A DNA stretch of 64,000 nucleotides, taken from contig CM075349.1 in the NCBI GenBank assembly GCA_037693485.1, positions 66,939,001-67,003,000 on the forward strand, written 5' to 3'. Of the stretch, positions 54,416-64,000 are shown one piece after another; the first letter of the stretch is position 1; each line of letters begins with the position of its first letter. A program made the translations under genes and the position numbers. Under the pieces are notes generated by a model. It ran no database searches and had not been told where the DNA came from. It saw nothing but the letters and a program-made list of their open reading frames with translations. The DNA is from Kitagawia praeruptora (lineage: Eukaryota > Streptophyta > Magnoliopsida > Apiales > Apiaceae).

Positions 54416-55253
54416 AACATCCCCACACTAAGCATTTGCACGTCCTCGGGCAAATAAGTGAAATAAAAAATAAGTCCTAACAAACATCACTTTCGTAGAT
54501 GACACGATTGCATTGAGCATATGCAACAAGCCGTTAAACCCCTAGGCAGCCCTAGTAGGACGAGTGTTGTCTCGTGAGGGTTTATAGTGAATGTACCCAC
54601 AAAATTCATCTAACCATGCAAAAGATCAATGCTAACACAACACCACACACACAAGTCCTCTCATGCCACATCAACTTAAGAATCAAAGCAAACATACTAT
54701 GTCTTGGTGTCGAAAGTGCAAGTATTCACGTAGTCTACTCAACCAATATGTAGAAGGTCATAAAAATTCATGTCAAGTGTAAAAATCGTTGGTAATCATG
54801 CTAAGCCCACAAGAAATACATCTTTAAGTCTAAACCCGGGATCTCCTATGCCAAAACAAGTAATAACTCACCTTTCACTCACAAACGAATATTCACTCAA
54901 GAACAAGGTTAAGTGTATCACTCAATTCCAACAAAATCGTAAACACAACTTGACACTCGCAATCAATCTCACTCTCAACACAACATACATCACTGATGAC
55001 AATCAAAAAGGTCTTTATTCGGGTTGTAGCGTGGGCTAGGGACAAAGTATGTCAAGTAAAGCTAAAACAGGTTAAATGTCAAAAGCTAATACCCAACAAT
55101 AATCATTATTCAATTCCCTTTCTATTAAAACAAATACTTCCCCACACTTGGATTTTTCAATAACCCTTACATAATAACTTGACTAGTCGAATGAAGAAGG
55201 ATCATACAAACATAAAAATGCTCTCAAATTTATTTTTTTCTTTTTTTTTTCTT

Positions 55254-55285
<32 letters not shown>

Positions 55286-56508
55286 TCCTGTGAGAGCTAA
55301 GGAATGAGCACAATGATCCATAGATATTATTATGAATTTCGACTAACAAGCATCAACCAAAATCAATATTCCCCAATGGTATGATCATCAATAAAACCCC
55401 CCTTTTATGAACACCTTATTACTCCCTTAAGCACGATACTAGCCTTTGACAATTTAGGTTCAAATTTAATGTAAGGCCAATAGAATAAAAAGGATAATGG
55501 CAAGTATTGTGGTGTGTCACCGAAAGAATAAGATTAAGCTCAATGGGTTAACTAATTGATCATGTATAAAAGGTGTGGAAATATGGGAAATACGAGGTTA
55601 AACCTAAGTGCCTTTATCATCTCATCATCAAGTAATGTCATGCATTTCAAGAAAGATCTCAAGTAAGTGCTAGCAATGTAAACAACATGTGGACACTCAA
55701 GCAAACGAAAAATCATGCAAAAGATATGCATATAGGCTCAAAACTCACTTGGTGTGACAAAACATAATCAATCCCAAGTAACAAGACTCTCTAACGCACC
55801 TACTTGTACTCAAAGCATATAAACCAAGTCATCTTGCACATATTCATGTCATTCTAATCACTTACAACATCCAATTAAGTCTACCAGCTTCAACTTGCTA
55901 GTGTAAGTGTGTGCACAAGAACAAAGCACGTCACTTCTCATACAAAAGCGTCAATAAACACAAGAATTCTACGCATGCATGGGTGTATCAAGCAAAATAC
56001 AACAACTAATCAAATTGCATGGCTAGAATTATTTTTTGGTATTTTTAATTTTTTAAATTTTTTTGGAATTTTTTTTATATATATACACTACGTTGAGAAC
56101 ACCGAGAACACCTCCCCACACTTAAGCGGTTCATTGTCCCCAATGAACTAATGAACAAGATACAAAACTACAACTAAAAACAAAATAAAGCTACACTAAA
56201 AAGAAAAGAAAAAAACTCCCCTGGAATCAAGGTGTCGGGTGTAAAAAAACCATCCCTCATTTGCTTAGGAGCCACCCACGCACCACCAACAACCACCAAG
56301 AAATATCCTACCAAAAATACCCAATTAACAAAATTAATACAAAACCCCAAATTGACAAGAACACAAATTCGTAATAAAAAGAAAATAGAGAAGAGATATC
56401 CCAACTACGAATCAAAGAGGTGAACTTGCAATTAATTCCTCTTTAGAATTGAATTTTTAGAGATTTAAAGAAAATAGAAGAGGAATTGGATTTGTATGTA
56501 TAGGTGGG

Positions 56509-56511
<3 letters not shown>

Positions 56512-56539
<28 letters not shown>

Positions 56540-56662
56540 GAATAAGAATAAATAATAATAATAAATATAATAAATAATAATAATAATAATAAATAATAAT
56601 AATAATGATAATAATAATAATAGTAATAATAATAATAATCATAATAATAAATAAGAATAATA
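56512..56662. repeat. (AAT)n microsatellite
   Basis: About 150 bp of AATAAT repeats with occasional G and C. The open frame it creates on the minus strand (Ile/Tyr-rich) is an artefact. Confidence 0.9.
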
Positions 56663-56849
56663 AATAAGAATTAGAATAGGTATAGGTTTAGAATTTTGGT
56701 GGAGAGATGAGAGGTTTTGAAATTGAAATAGGAAAAGAATTAGGTAAAATAGGGGTATAAAAAGAATGGTGGGTGGAAAGATTTTTTTTTTTTATATATA
56801 TATATATGCAACAGCGCACAGTACTAAGTGAACAACGGCTGAAAAATTT

Positions 56850-57046
56850 TCTTCCCTGACCGACGCGCAAGCTGCGCGAGTGGCATGCAAATTGCCCCAA
56901 GACCAGTTGCGCCACAACAACTTGCGTTACAGCTCCGCAGATTGCCCCTACTCCAGTAACGCAGGAGCAACCTGCGATACACACCCACAAACTGCCCCAC
57001 TTGCAGAAATGCAGGGGCAACCTGCGTTACACACCAAATTTCGTTT
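56850..57046. repeat. GC-rich degenerate tandem repeat, about three copies of 50 bp
   Basis: Units resemble AAACTGCCCCACTTGCAG followed by GCAGGGGCAACCTGCGTTAC. It stands out from AT-rich surroundings and lies just upstream of the conserved post-pol block on the element's 3' side. Both strands happen to be open. Confidence 0.65.
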
Positions 57047-57060
57047 TTTTTTTCTTTCTA

Positions 57061-57120
57061 CAACAAGGCTTGGGTTGCCTCCCAAGAAGCGCTTTTGTTT
57101 AACGTCGTTGGCTCGACTCA
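57061..57120 (-). other. Conserved post-pol block of Athila-B
   Basis: The plus strand TGGGTTGCCTCCCAAGAAGC matches TGGGTTGCCTCTCATGAAGC at about 45194 in Athila-A, at the same place after integrase, and is followed in both by GCGCTT and a TCG-rich tail. In Athila-B it contains a 6-bp stem (CTTGGG/CCCAAG, 57069-57086). It is non-coding, yet more conserved than its surroundings. Confidence 0.6.
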
Positions 57121-57126
57121 GCTGGT

Positions 57127-60100
57127 TCAAATCTCCGTGGAGGGGTTGTCAAGATAAATCACTTCCATCTTTCCTACGAATGCACCATCCACATATAATT
57201 TAAGGCGTTGACCGTTAACCTTAAATTTTCTTCCATCCGGTGCCATTACTTCAATAGCACCATAAAATTTTACATCGGTGACGGTAAAAGGTCCAGACCA
57301 TCTTGATCTGAGTTTTCCCGGAAAAAGTCGAAGTCTGGAATTGAACAACAACACCTTGTCACCAACCTGAAAATCTCTTCTCTGAATCATCTTATCATGC
57401 ATCTTCTTCGTTCTCTCCTTGTAAAGCCGAGAATTGTCATAAGCATCAAAACGAAGCTCATCTAACTCATTAAGTTGAAGAAGTCTAGCTTGCCCCGCAG
57501 CCTTCAAATCCATGTTGAGTTCTTTGATAGCCCAAAAGGCGCGATGTTCCAACTCCACTGGCAAGTGACATGCTTTACCATAAACCAACCGATAAGGAGT
57601 GGTTCCTATAGGTGTTTTGTATGCCGTCCGATAAGCCCACAAAGAATCTTCTAACTTCAAGTACCAATCTTTCCTTGACTTTGCAACCATCTTCTCCAAA
57701 ATGCTCTTAATTTGGCGATTAGAAACCTCCACTTGGCCGCTTGTTTGAGGGTGATATGCAAGAGCAACCTTGTGAGTAACGCCATATTTCTTCAACAAAG
57801 TTTCGAACTGTCGATGGCGGAAATGAGAACCACCATCACTTATCACTGTTCTAGGAACTCCAAATCGAGGGAAGATAATATTCTTGAAAAGCTTCATAAC
57901 CACCTTGGAATCATTGGTTACCGATCCAACTGCTTCAACCCACTTGGACACATAATCGACAGCAACTAAGATGTATCTCATTCCACAAGAACTTGGGAAT
58001 GGTCCCATAAAATCAACACCCCATACGTCAAATATCTCGACTTCAAGAATACCGGTTTGAGGCATCTCATGGCGTTTAGAAATATTACCCGTCCTTTGAC
58101 ATGCATCACATGCCAAACAGAAAGCACGAGCATCCTTAAATAGAGAAGGCCAAAAGAACCCGGATTGAAGTACCTTAGCAGCAGTTTTGGAAGGACCATG
58201 GTGGCCTCCACATGCGAGAGAATGACAATGCTTGAGAATGTCATGTACTTCAAACTCAGGGACACATTTACGAAAAATTCCATCAGCACACTTTCGATAC
58301 AAGAAAGGGTCATCCCAAAAATATTGTTTAGCATCATGATAAAACCTCTTTCTTTGCTGATAAGTCAATTCTGGAGGGTGAGATCCACTAACACAGAAAT
58401 TTGCAAAATCTGCATACCATGGAGTTTGAGTAGCAACCGAAAACAAGTGATCATCTGGAAAAGAATCGTCAATAAGAGTGTTTGACGCAATATCTGATTT
58501 GAAACGCAACCGTGAAAGATGATCCGCAACCACATTCTCAGCACCCTTCTTGTCTTTGATTTCTAAGTCAAATTCTTGGAGTAACAGAATCCAACGAATA
58601 AGCCTTGGCTTTGCTTCTTTCTTCGCCAACAAATACTTAAGTGCCGAATGATCAGTGTGAACAATGACCTTGGAGCCAATGAGATATGCTCGGAATTTGT
58701 CAAGAGCATAGACCACAGCTAGAAGTTCCTTCTCAGTCGTAGCATAATTGACTTGAGCTTCATCCAAGGTTTTACTTGCATAGTAGATGGCGTGCAATAC
58801 CTTGTCTTTCCTTTGACCGAGAACTGCTCCAACTGCATAATCACTTGCATCACACATGATTTCAAATGGAAGATTCCAATCTGGAGATTGAATGATTGGT
58901 GCACTTATCAAAGCTTCCTTAATCCTGTTAAAAGACTCCAAACAAGCATCAGTAAACACAAAGGTGGCATCCTTAAGCAACAATTGAGTGAGGGGTTTTG
59001 CAATTTTTGAAAAATCTTTTATAAAACGACGATAAAAACCCGCATGACCAAGGAAACTCCTCACTCCCTTGACATTAACAGGAGGAGGAAGCTTCTCAAT
59101 CACCTCAATTTTTGCTTTGTCTACCTGGATGCCACGTTCAGAAATCAAATGACCAAGTACCACTCCTTCATTGACCATGAAGTGGCACTTTTCCCAATTC
59201 AAAACCAAATTCACCTCTTCACAACGTTTAAGCACTTTAGAAAGATTATGCAGACATACATCAAAATCAGACCCATAAACACTGAAATCATCCATAAATA
59301 CTTCCATGATAGACTCTATGAAATCAGAAAATATAGCAGTCATGCAATGCTGAAAAGTAGCAGGGGCATTGCACAAACCAAAAGGCACTCTACGATATGC
59401 AAAAGTACCATATGGGCAAGTAAATGTAGTCTTTTCTTGGTCATCAGGATGTATAGGGATCTGAAAGAACCCTGAATATCCATCTAAATAGCAAAAATAC
59501 TTATGCTTAGCAAGTCTTTCTAACATCTGATCAATGAAAGGGAGAGGGTAATGGTCTTTTCTAGTAGCAGTGTTTAACTTACGGTAATCAATGCACATTC
59601 GCCAACCGGTGACAATTCGAGTGGGAATTAATTCATCTTTATCATTCTTAATTACCGTTGTTCCTCCTTTCTTAGGGACTACCTGAACTGGGCTTACCCA
59701 TTTAGAATCAAAAATTGGGTAAATGATGCCTGCATCTAACAACTTCAAAACTTCTTTTTTAACAACCTCTTGCATGTTAGGGTTCAAGCGACGTTGTCCC
59801 TGTATGCAAGGCTTATGGTCATCATCTAAGTGAATTCTATGCATGCAAAAGTCTGGGCTAATCCCTGTAAGATCATCAATACTATACCCAATAGCTTTTC
59901 TATGTGCACGCAAAACAGTAAGAAGCTTAAAAATCTGATTATCATCAAGACTAGAGCTAACAATCACAGGACAAGTCTTTTCATCATCAAGAAACACATA
60001 TTTAAGATTAGATGGCAAAGACTTTAACTCTAACTTGTTTACCTGAGGTTCACCACAAGAAGTGACAGTGTTGGTTACCTCACAATTCGGATCAGCCGCA

Positions 60101-60492
60101 CCATCCAACTCAAGAATCAATGAATCGACTTCAGCATGTCCTTCTCCTTCTGAAGCTTCAAGCATGAGCACTGCTTCCAATGCATCATTCAATAGAATCT
60201 GAGGCGTCTCATCTTGGACAATTCCATCTATAACATCAATCCTGCAGCAAGTATTCTCAAGCAAAGGGGATTTAAGAGCAGAGGTTAGAGTAAAAGTAAT
60301 TTTATCATCACCAACACTCAATGTGAGAGTCCCACTTTTAACATCAATAACAGCACCTGCAGTACAAAAAAATGGTCTACCTAAAATAATAGGTATTTGG
60401 TTGTCCTCTTCCATATCTAGAACTACAAAGTCTACAGGAATATAGAATTTTCCAACCCTAACAAGCACATTCTCTAAAATTCCAAGGGGATA
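57127..60492 (-). CDS. Athila-B Pol: end of protease, RT, RNase H, integrase
   Basis: Continues the gag-protease frame without a shift. Counting from the GTG at 60468: end of protease with PIILGRPF at about 26-33; RT with YRKLNTATRKDHYPLPF and FMDD at 391-394; RNase H with D540 (MCDASD), HTDHSALKYL and VADHLSRL; integrase with HHGPSK...CLACDAC and the catalytic D819, D878 and E914 (35 residues between the last two). All catalytic residues are present and no further stop was seen up to 57127. As written it could only be made by readthrough of the TAA at 60493, or used in trans. Confidence 0.92.
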   Translation of the reverse strand, partial: YPLGILENVLVRVGKFYIPVDFVVLDMEEDNQIPIILGRPFFCTAGAVIDVKSGTLTLSVGDDKITFTLTSALKSPLLENTCCRIDVIDGIVQDETPQILLNDALEAVLMLEASEGEGHAEVDSLILELDGAADPNCEVTNTVTSCGEPQVNKLELKSLPSNLKYVFLDDEKTCPVIVSSSLDDNQIFKLLTVLRAHRKAIGYSIDDLTGISPDFCMHRIHLDDDHKPCIQGQRRLNPNMQEVVKKEVLKLLDAGIIYPIFDSKWVSPVQVVPKKGGTTVIKNDKDELIPTRIVTGWRMCIDYRKLNTATRKDHYPLPFIDQMLERLAKHKYFCYLDGYSGFFQIPIHPDDQEKTTFTCPYGTFAYRRVPFGLCNAPATFQHCMTAIFSDFIESIMEVFMDDFSVYGSDFDVCLHNLSKVLKRCEEVNLVLNWEKCHFMVNEGVVLGHLISERGIQVDKAKIEVIEKLPPPVNVKGVRSFLGHAGFYRRFIKDFSKIAKPLTQLLLKDATFVFTDACLESFNRIKEALISAPIIQSPDWNLPFEIMCDASDYAVGAVLGQRKDKVLHAIYYASKTLDEAQVNYATTEKELLAVVYALDKFRAYLIGSKVIVHTDHSALKYLLAKKEAKPRLIRWILLLQEFDLEIKDKKGAENVVADHLSRLRFKSDIASNTLIDDSFPDDHLFSVATQTPWYADFANFCVSGSHPPELTYQQRKRFYHDAKQYFWDDPFLYRKCADGIFRKCVPEFEVHDILKHCHSLACGGHHGPSKTAAKVLQSGFFWPSLFKDARAFCLACDACQRTGNISKRHEMPQTGILEVEIFDVWGVDFMGPFPSSCGMRYILVAVDYVSKWVEAVGSVTNDSKVVMKLFKNIIFPRFGVPRTVISDGGSHFRHRQFETLLKKYGVTHKVALAYHPQTSGQVEVSNRQIKSILEKMVAKSRKDWYLKLEDSLWAYRTAYKTPIGTTPYRLVYGKACHLPVELEHRAFWAIKELNMDLKAAGQARLLQLNELDELRFDAYDNSRLYKERTKKMHDKMIQRRDFQVGDKVLLFNSRLRLFPGKLRSRWSGPFTVTDVKFYGAIEVMAPDGRKFKVNGQRLKLYVDGAFVGKMEVIYLDNPSTEI

Positions 60493-62451
60493 TTATATCG
60501 AACGGTCTGCCATCTGCAAAGTCATCTGTGTACATTTTAATTCTCCCATATTTAGTTTTTGAAAAACCGAGAGAGGCATGACTGAGACACTAGCGCCTAA
60601 ATCACATAAAGCTTTATCAATGAACAATGCACCTAAATGACATGGGATCGAAAAACTACCAGGATCTTTAAGCTTAGGTGGAGACTTATTCTGTAAAACA
60701 GCACTACACTCTTCAGTAAAAGCTACTGTCTCTACCTCACCAAAAGACCTTTTCTTAGTGAGAATATCCTTAAGAAACTTTGCATATGATGGAACTTGAG
60801 AAATTAAATCAGTGAAAGGAACTGTTACCTCAAGATTCTTGACAAGTGTCATGAACTTACCAAACTGCTGGTCCACCTTAGTTCCGTTCATCCTGCTAGG
60901 GAATGGGAGCTTTGGCACAAATGGTGGAGGAGTAACTACAGTCTTCTCTTTGTCATTTTCCTTGCTTTCCTCAGTTTCATCTTCGTTTGTATCTTCAACA
61001 ACTTTCTCTACCTTGTCTTCCTCAGAATTCTTTTCTTCTCTCTCAGTAGGAACATCGTCAGTAGGCATTGGAGGAGCATCATATGTACGACCACTCCTAA
61101 GAGCAATGGCATTCACATTCTCCTTTGGCTGCGTTGATTGTGCTGGTAGAGAGCCTTGTTGCCTTGTAGATGAAGAACTAGCCATTTGAACAATCTGAGT
61201 TTCCAACATCTTGTTATGAATCTCCATCTGGTTCATCTTTCTGTTGGTATCATCCATACTCTTTTGCATTTGTAACAATATCTTCATCATGTCACCTTGA
61301 TTATCAGCCTGTGCAGCTTGATTTGCTTGAGGAGCATAATTCTGAGGAGGCCTTTGGAATCCAGGGGGATTCATAGGTCCTTGAGGAGGCCTATACTGCT
61401 GCTGTGGAGGAGACTGGTACGACTGCTGATATTGATGCTGATTAGGAACATTTGAATTCTGAGCATTATTGTTCCTATATGAGAAGTTAGGATGATCTTT
61501 CCAACCAGGATTGTAAGTGTTGGAGTATGGATTGTACTGCTGCCTTTGTTGGAAAACATTTGCTTGCTCCATCTGAAAATTTTGTGAATTTTGAGCATTG
61601 TATTGGCAATCATTACCATAGTGGCCTTGGATGCCACAGACTTCACAAACAGGATTATTCATAGGAGCCATGGATGACAATGCATTGATGCTCATAGGTT
61701 GAGTAGAGGGCTGAGATGTCTTCAATGACTGGATCTCCTGAGTTAATGCAGCTAGTTGAGATGATAATAAAGAATAAGCATCCACTTCAAGTTTACCCCC
61801 TTTCTTGGTTGCTCTCGGATTACTGAAGTGATTGGCAGCCAAATTTGAAAGAAAAGCATATGCATCATCAACTCCTTTATCCATAAATACACCACCTACA
61901 GCGTTATCAACCATACCTTTTGTCTCAGGATCAAGACCATTGTAGAAGCGTTTAAGCAGAAACCACTTCTCAAGACCATGGTGAGGGCATGCACGTTGAT
62001 AATCCTTGAATCTGTCCCAAGCATCCCGTAAAGATTCACCATAATCTTGCTTAAAACCCATCATCTTGTCGATCAAATCGTCGGTTCTGTTAGGAGGGAA
62101 GAACTCAGTTAAGAAGGCTTGAGCAATCTCATCCCACTTGGTCAAGTCAATATCGTTCAACCACTTTTGAGCTTTATCACGAAGAGAGAAACCGAACAAC
62201 ATGACTTTCAACTGGTCTGGAGTGACTCCCTGATGTTTAATTGTAGAACAGAGCTGTTGAAACCGTTGCAGATGATTTGTAGGGTCTTCAGAGGCAAGCC
62301 CAGCAAATTCATTCTGTTGGATCATAGTGAGCAAAGCAGGCTTGATCTCGAAATTTGCTGCTTGAATTGCTGGCATAGCAAGGCCAGTAGGTACCCCACT
62401 CGGAGAGGGCTGTGAGTAATTCTTCAAAGATTTGGGGGGAAGGTCCGCCAT
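60493..62451 (-). CDS. Athila-B Gag and start of protease
   Basis: The first ATG in the frame is at 62451 (MADLPPKSLKNYSQPSPSG), although the frame is open from the LTR through the primer binding site. Gag has ANFEIKPALLTMIQQNEFAG, LFGFSLRDKAQKWLNDI and a retrotransposon Gag core, a zinc knuckle CEVCGIQGHYGNDC, a long Q/N/P-rich linker and an E/K-rich stretch. The protease begins with ALCDLGASVSVMPLSVF, keeping the catalytic Asp. The frame stops at TAA 60493-60495 after LQMADRSI, where Athila-A has a Lys codon. Pol continues in the same frame, so this is one polyprotein split by a nonsense change. Confidence 0.9.
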   Translation of the reverse strand: MADLPPKSLKNYSQPSPSGVPTGLAMPAIQAANFEIKPALLTMIQQNEFAGLASEDPTNHLQRFQQLCSTIKHQGVTPDQLKVMLFGFSLRDKAQKWLNDIDLTKWDEIAQAFLTEFFPPNRTDDLIDKMMGFKQDYGESLRDAWDRFKDYQRACPHHGLEKWFLLKRFYNGLDPETKGMVDNAVGGVFMDKGVDDAYAFLSNLAANHFSNPRATKKGGKLEVDAYSLLSSQLAALTQEIQSLKTSQPSTQPMSINALSSMAPMNNPVCEVCGIQGHYGNDCQYNAQNSQNFQMEQANVFQQRQQYNPYSNTYNPGWKDHPNFSYRNNNAQNSNVPNQHQYQQSYQSPPQQQYRPPQGPMNPPGFQRPPQNYAPQANQAAQADNQGDMMKILLQMQKSMDDTNRKMNQMEIHNKMLETQIVQMASSSSTRQQGSLPAQSTQPKENVNAIALRSGRTYDAPPMPTDDVPTEREEKNSEEDKVEKVVEDTNEDETEESKENDKEKTVVTPPPFVPKLPFPSRMNGTKVDQQFGKFMTLVKNLEVTVPFTDLISQVPSYAKFLKDILTKKRSFGEVETVAFTEECSAVLQNKSPPKLKDPGSFSIPCHLGALFIDKALCDLGASVSVMPLSVFQKLNMGELKCTQMTLQMADRSI

Positions 62452-62650
62452 CTCAATCTTTGGTTCAGATATCCTTTGCTGCTTCTCTTTCCTTTGTTGA
62501 TCTATGTATTGTTGACAAGTAATTCCAGAATCTGGACTAAGAGGAGTTGTACCCTCTTTCGCTTGATCTTCTTTCGTTTGAACAAGAGTTCCAAAGAGAC
62601 AAGAGAAACAATCTAAAACAATCAAACTAAAATTATAGAAACTAGGTGTC

Positions 62651-62668
62651 TCCCCGGCAGCGGCGCCA
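62651..62668 (-). promoter_or_regulatory. Primer binding site of Athila-B
   Basis: The minus strand reads TGGCGCCGCTGCCGGGGA, six bases from the LTR. It fits the tRNA-Asp 3' end used by Athila elements with one mismatch. Confidence 0.8.
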
Positions 62669-62674
62669 AAAACT

Positions 62675-63942
62675 TGATATGTCAAATTATACCTAACCGC
62701 AAGCGCACGGTATCAATTATAGTAGATACTAGCAAATACGGGTCGAATCCTCAAGGAGACAGTTTCAGTTTCAATTCAATTGCTATCAATTGTTTCTAGT
62801 CACAACGATTGTTTGAGAATTTTATTAACTACTAAAACAAATTTAACAAAGTTTTAAATCAATTAATTAAGGGATCTAGGGCAATTCAGGTTCACCATGT
62901 TTACACCAAACAATTCACAAAAGTATAGCTTTTCAATGGGATTAAGTAATTAAAGCAATGGTTAATCTTTTTCAAGCATTAACACTCTCAGAATATCTAA
63001 TGATGTTTTCACACTCACCTTCAATTCCGCTAATTGTATGTAAGCCTCTAGTAGTAAAATCTTTTGATTTATTACTCCTATTGCAATCAATTAATCCATG
63101 ATATTGCGCAATTACACAAATTAAGAATTATAACATATCAATCAGAATTACTCTTTACCCATCAATCTACTAATCAAATTAAACCCAAATCATGGTGCAA
63201 ACATGGCTCCCCTTAATACCCTAGAATTAAACTACTCACTCATTCTAGAAGTAAAAGCAATAAGAGTAATGAAAGAAGCCATGTAAAACATATAATAATA
63301 AAACAAGAGAATAAAGAATACCTCAAACTTTGTATTAACGAAGAACAATGAAGATCCAAATTAAACCAAGTGCTTACAAAAGAAGAGATGAAGAGAGCAA
63401 AGAAAACCCTAGCTTTTTGTAAAAAATACGTATCTGTCCCCGTCTCTCCCCCTCTTTCCACGTTTTTATAATAAAACATCCCAATAAAATCTGATCTCTA
63501 TCTTCTAATAAAAGTATTTTTAATATCCTAATCAATTTACAAAAAGATATCCATAATTAAATAGGATTTTCTTGTAAAATTCGTCACTAATTTTGCTCCT
63601 CTGTTTCTGGGCTCTTCCAGTTGGATTTTGCTTACTGGACCACCTCTGAATTAAAGATAATTCCCTAAGCTTCGCGTGAACAGTAAGATCGTCAAATTCT
63701 GAATTCTGGAACTCAAGATATGGCCCAAACAGTGCAGACAGCCCGTGTAGCCCAATAATACGAATTTTCTCCTATTTTATCTCCAAAATAGCTCTTTTTG
63801 CTCCAAATCCTTCCAAGTTATGAATTCTTTATTTCCTACAATAAAACAATAAAATCTATTAAATAAAAATCCAAATCAATGCAAAACATAATAAATATGA
63901 GAATAAAATCATCTAAAATATATATATAAATATATTCTATCA
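62675..63942 (-). repeat. 5' LTR of Athila-B (1,268 bp)
   Basis: Second copy, upstream of gag on the minus strand and followed by the GTTGT duplication. Near identity to the other copy dates the insertion as fairly recent. Confidence 0.93.
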
Positions 63943-63947
63943 GTTGT

Positions 63948-64000
63948 ATTGCTTTATTGTGTTTTCATCTCCTCCTACATATTTGGTGGAGATCATTTTT
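63948..64000. other. Host sequence after Athila-B
   Basis: Last 53 bases of the window; too short to assign. Confidence 0.4.

Larger units (their letters stand above)
54416..57126 (-). other. 3' untranslated region of Athila-B with polypurine tract and internal copies
   Basis: The plus strand has CCCCACACTAAG at 54421, five bases from the LTR, and related copies CCCCACACTTGG at 55140 and CCCCACACTTAAG at 56114. The first and last are followed by hairpins with TCCT or TCCC loops (54434-54455, 56129-56148). A T-rich tract is at about 55228-55286. No env-like reading frame was found. Confidence 0.8.
53140..63942 (-). mobile_element. Athila-type Ty3/gypsy element B, 10.8 kb, nearly intact
   Basis: Bounded by the perfect duplication GTTGT (53135-53139 and 63943-63947). 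LTRs are 53140-54415 (1,276 bp) and 62675-63942 (1,268 bp); they differ by an 8-bp indel and roughly a dozen substitutions, about 1%. Gene order on the minus strand is gag-protease, RT, RNase H, integrase in one frame, then a 2.7-kb non-coding 3' region without an env-like gene. A single stop codon interrupts the frame. It is clearly younger than Athila-A and belongs to a different family (LTRs unrelated, proteins alike). Confidence 0.94.

Noticed and set aside
56457..56642. Ile/Tyr-rich minus-strand frame
   Set aside because: Translation of an AAT microsatellite.
60493..60495. TAA in Athila-B as a programmed readthrough site between protease and pol
   Set aside because: It splits the protease rather than a domain boundary, and Athila-A has a Lys codon here; a plain nonsense change is simpler.
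1..64000. CRISPR arrays, operons, bacterial toxins or defence systems
   Set aside because: Spliced plant genes and plant transposons throughout; the short repeats here lack CRISPR spacing and spacers.

Overview
The window is nuclear DNA of a flowering plant, most likely a eudicot. Spliced nuclear genes with GT-AG introns (a mitochondrial IscA-like protein, a secreted alpha-carbonic anhydrase, the small RPA subunit) sit among LTR retrotransposons, DNA transposons and AT-rich spacers. The species cannot be named from sequence alone. No bacterial genes, CRISPR array, rRNA or tRNA gene was seen.

Layout. 1-1891: 3' part of a Ty1/copia element (+): broken RT/RNase H, polypurine tract, 3' LTR. 2413-3987: non-autonomous Mutator-like element with a perfect 9-bp target duplication, filled with hairpins and a 69-bp tandem repeat. 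4140-4533: a second small element with a 9-bp duplication. 4746-14564: complete Tat-lineage Ty3/gypsy element (-) with apparently identical 370-bp LTRs, an intact 1,828-residue Gag-Pol, and a spliced antisense gene (+) between pol and the 3' LTR that is broken twice. 15629-22728: IscA-like 2 gene (+), four exons. Its 5.7-kb last intron holds a probable Helitron (17666-20897) carrying pieces of a short-chain dehydrogenase and a GDSL esterase. 24640-25116: broken DUF4228/PADRE gene (-). 26495-26699: complete 205-bp TRIM. 27160-27427: Stowaway-like MITE. 28430-30678: alpha-carbonic anhydrase (+), six exons. 31256-31975: single-exon plant gene of unknown function (-). 33520-33942: RPA14/RPA3 (-).

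34909-53102 is an old Athila-type gypsy element (-), called Athila-A here. Its 3' LTR was later hit by two elements now reduced to solo LTRs: a 4.79-kb one at 35621-40411 and a SIRE-like copia one at 41596-43431. Removing both leaves an LTR of 2,282 bp against 2,279 bp for its partner. After a 32-bp host spacer comes a younger Athila-type element, Athila-B (53140-63942, -), whose Gag-Pol frame has a single stop codon.

The most interesting signal is in the 3' untranslated parts of the two Athila elements. Each carries its own spelling of the polypurine tract three times. In each element two of those copies are followed by a tetraloop hairpin whose stem differs from copy to copy while pairing is kept, as expected of a functional RNA or plus-strand-priming element.
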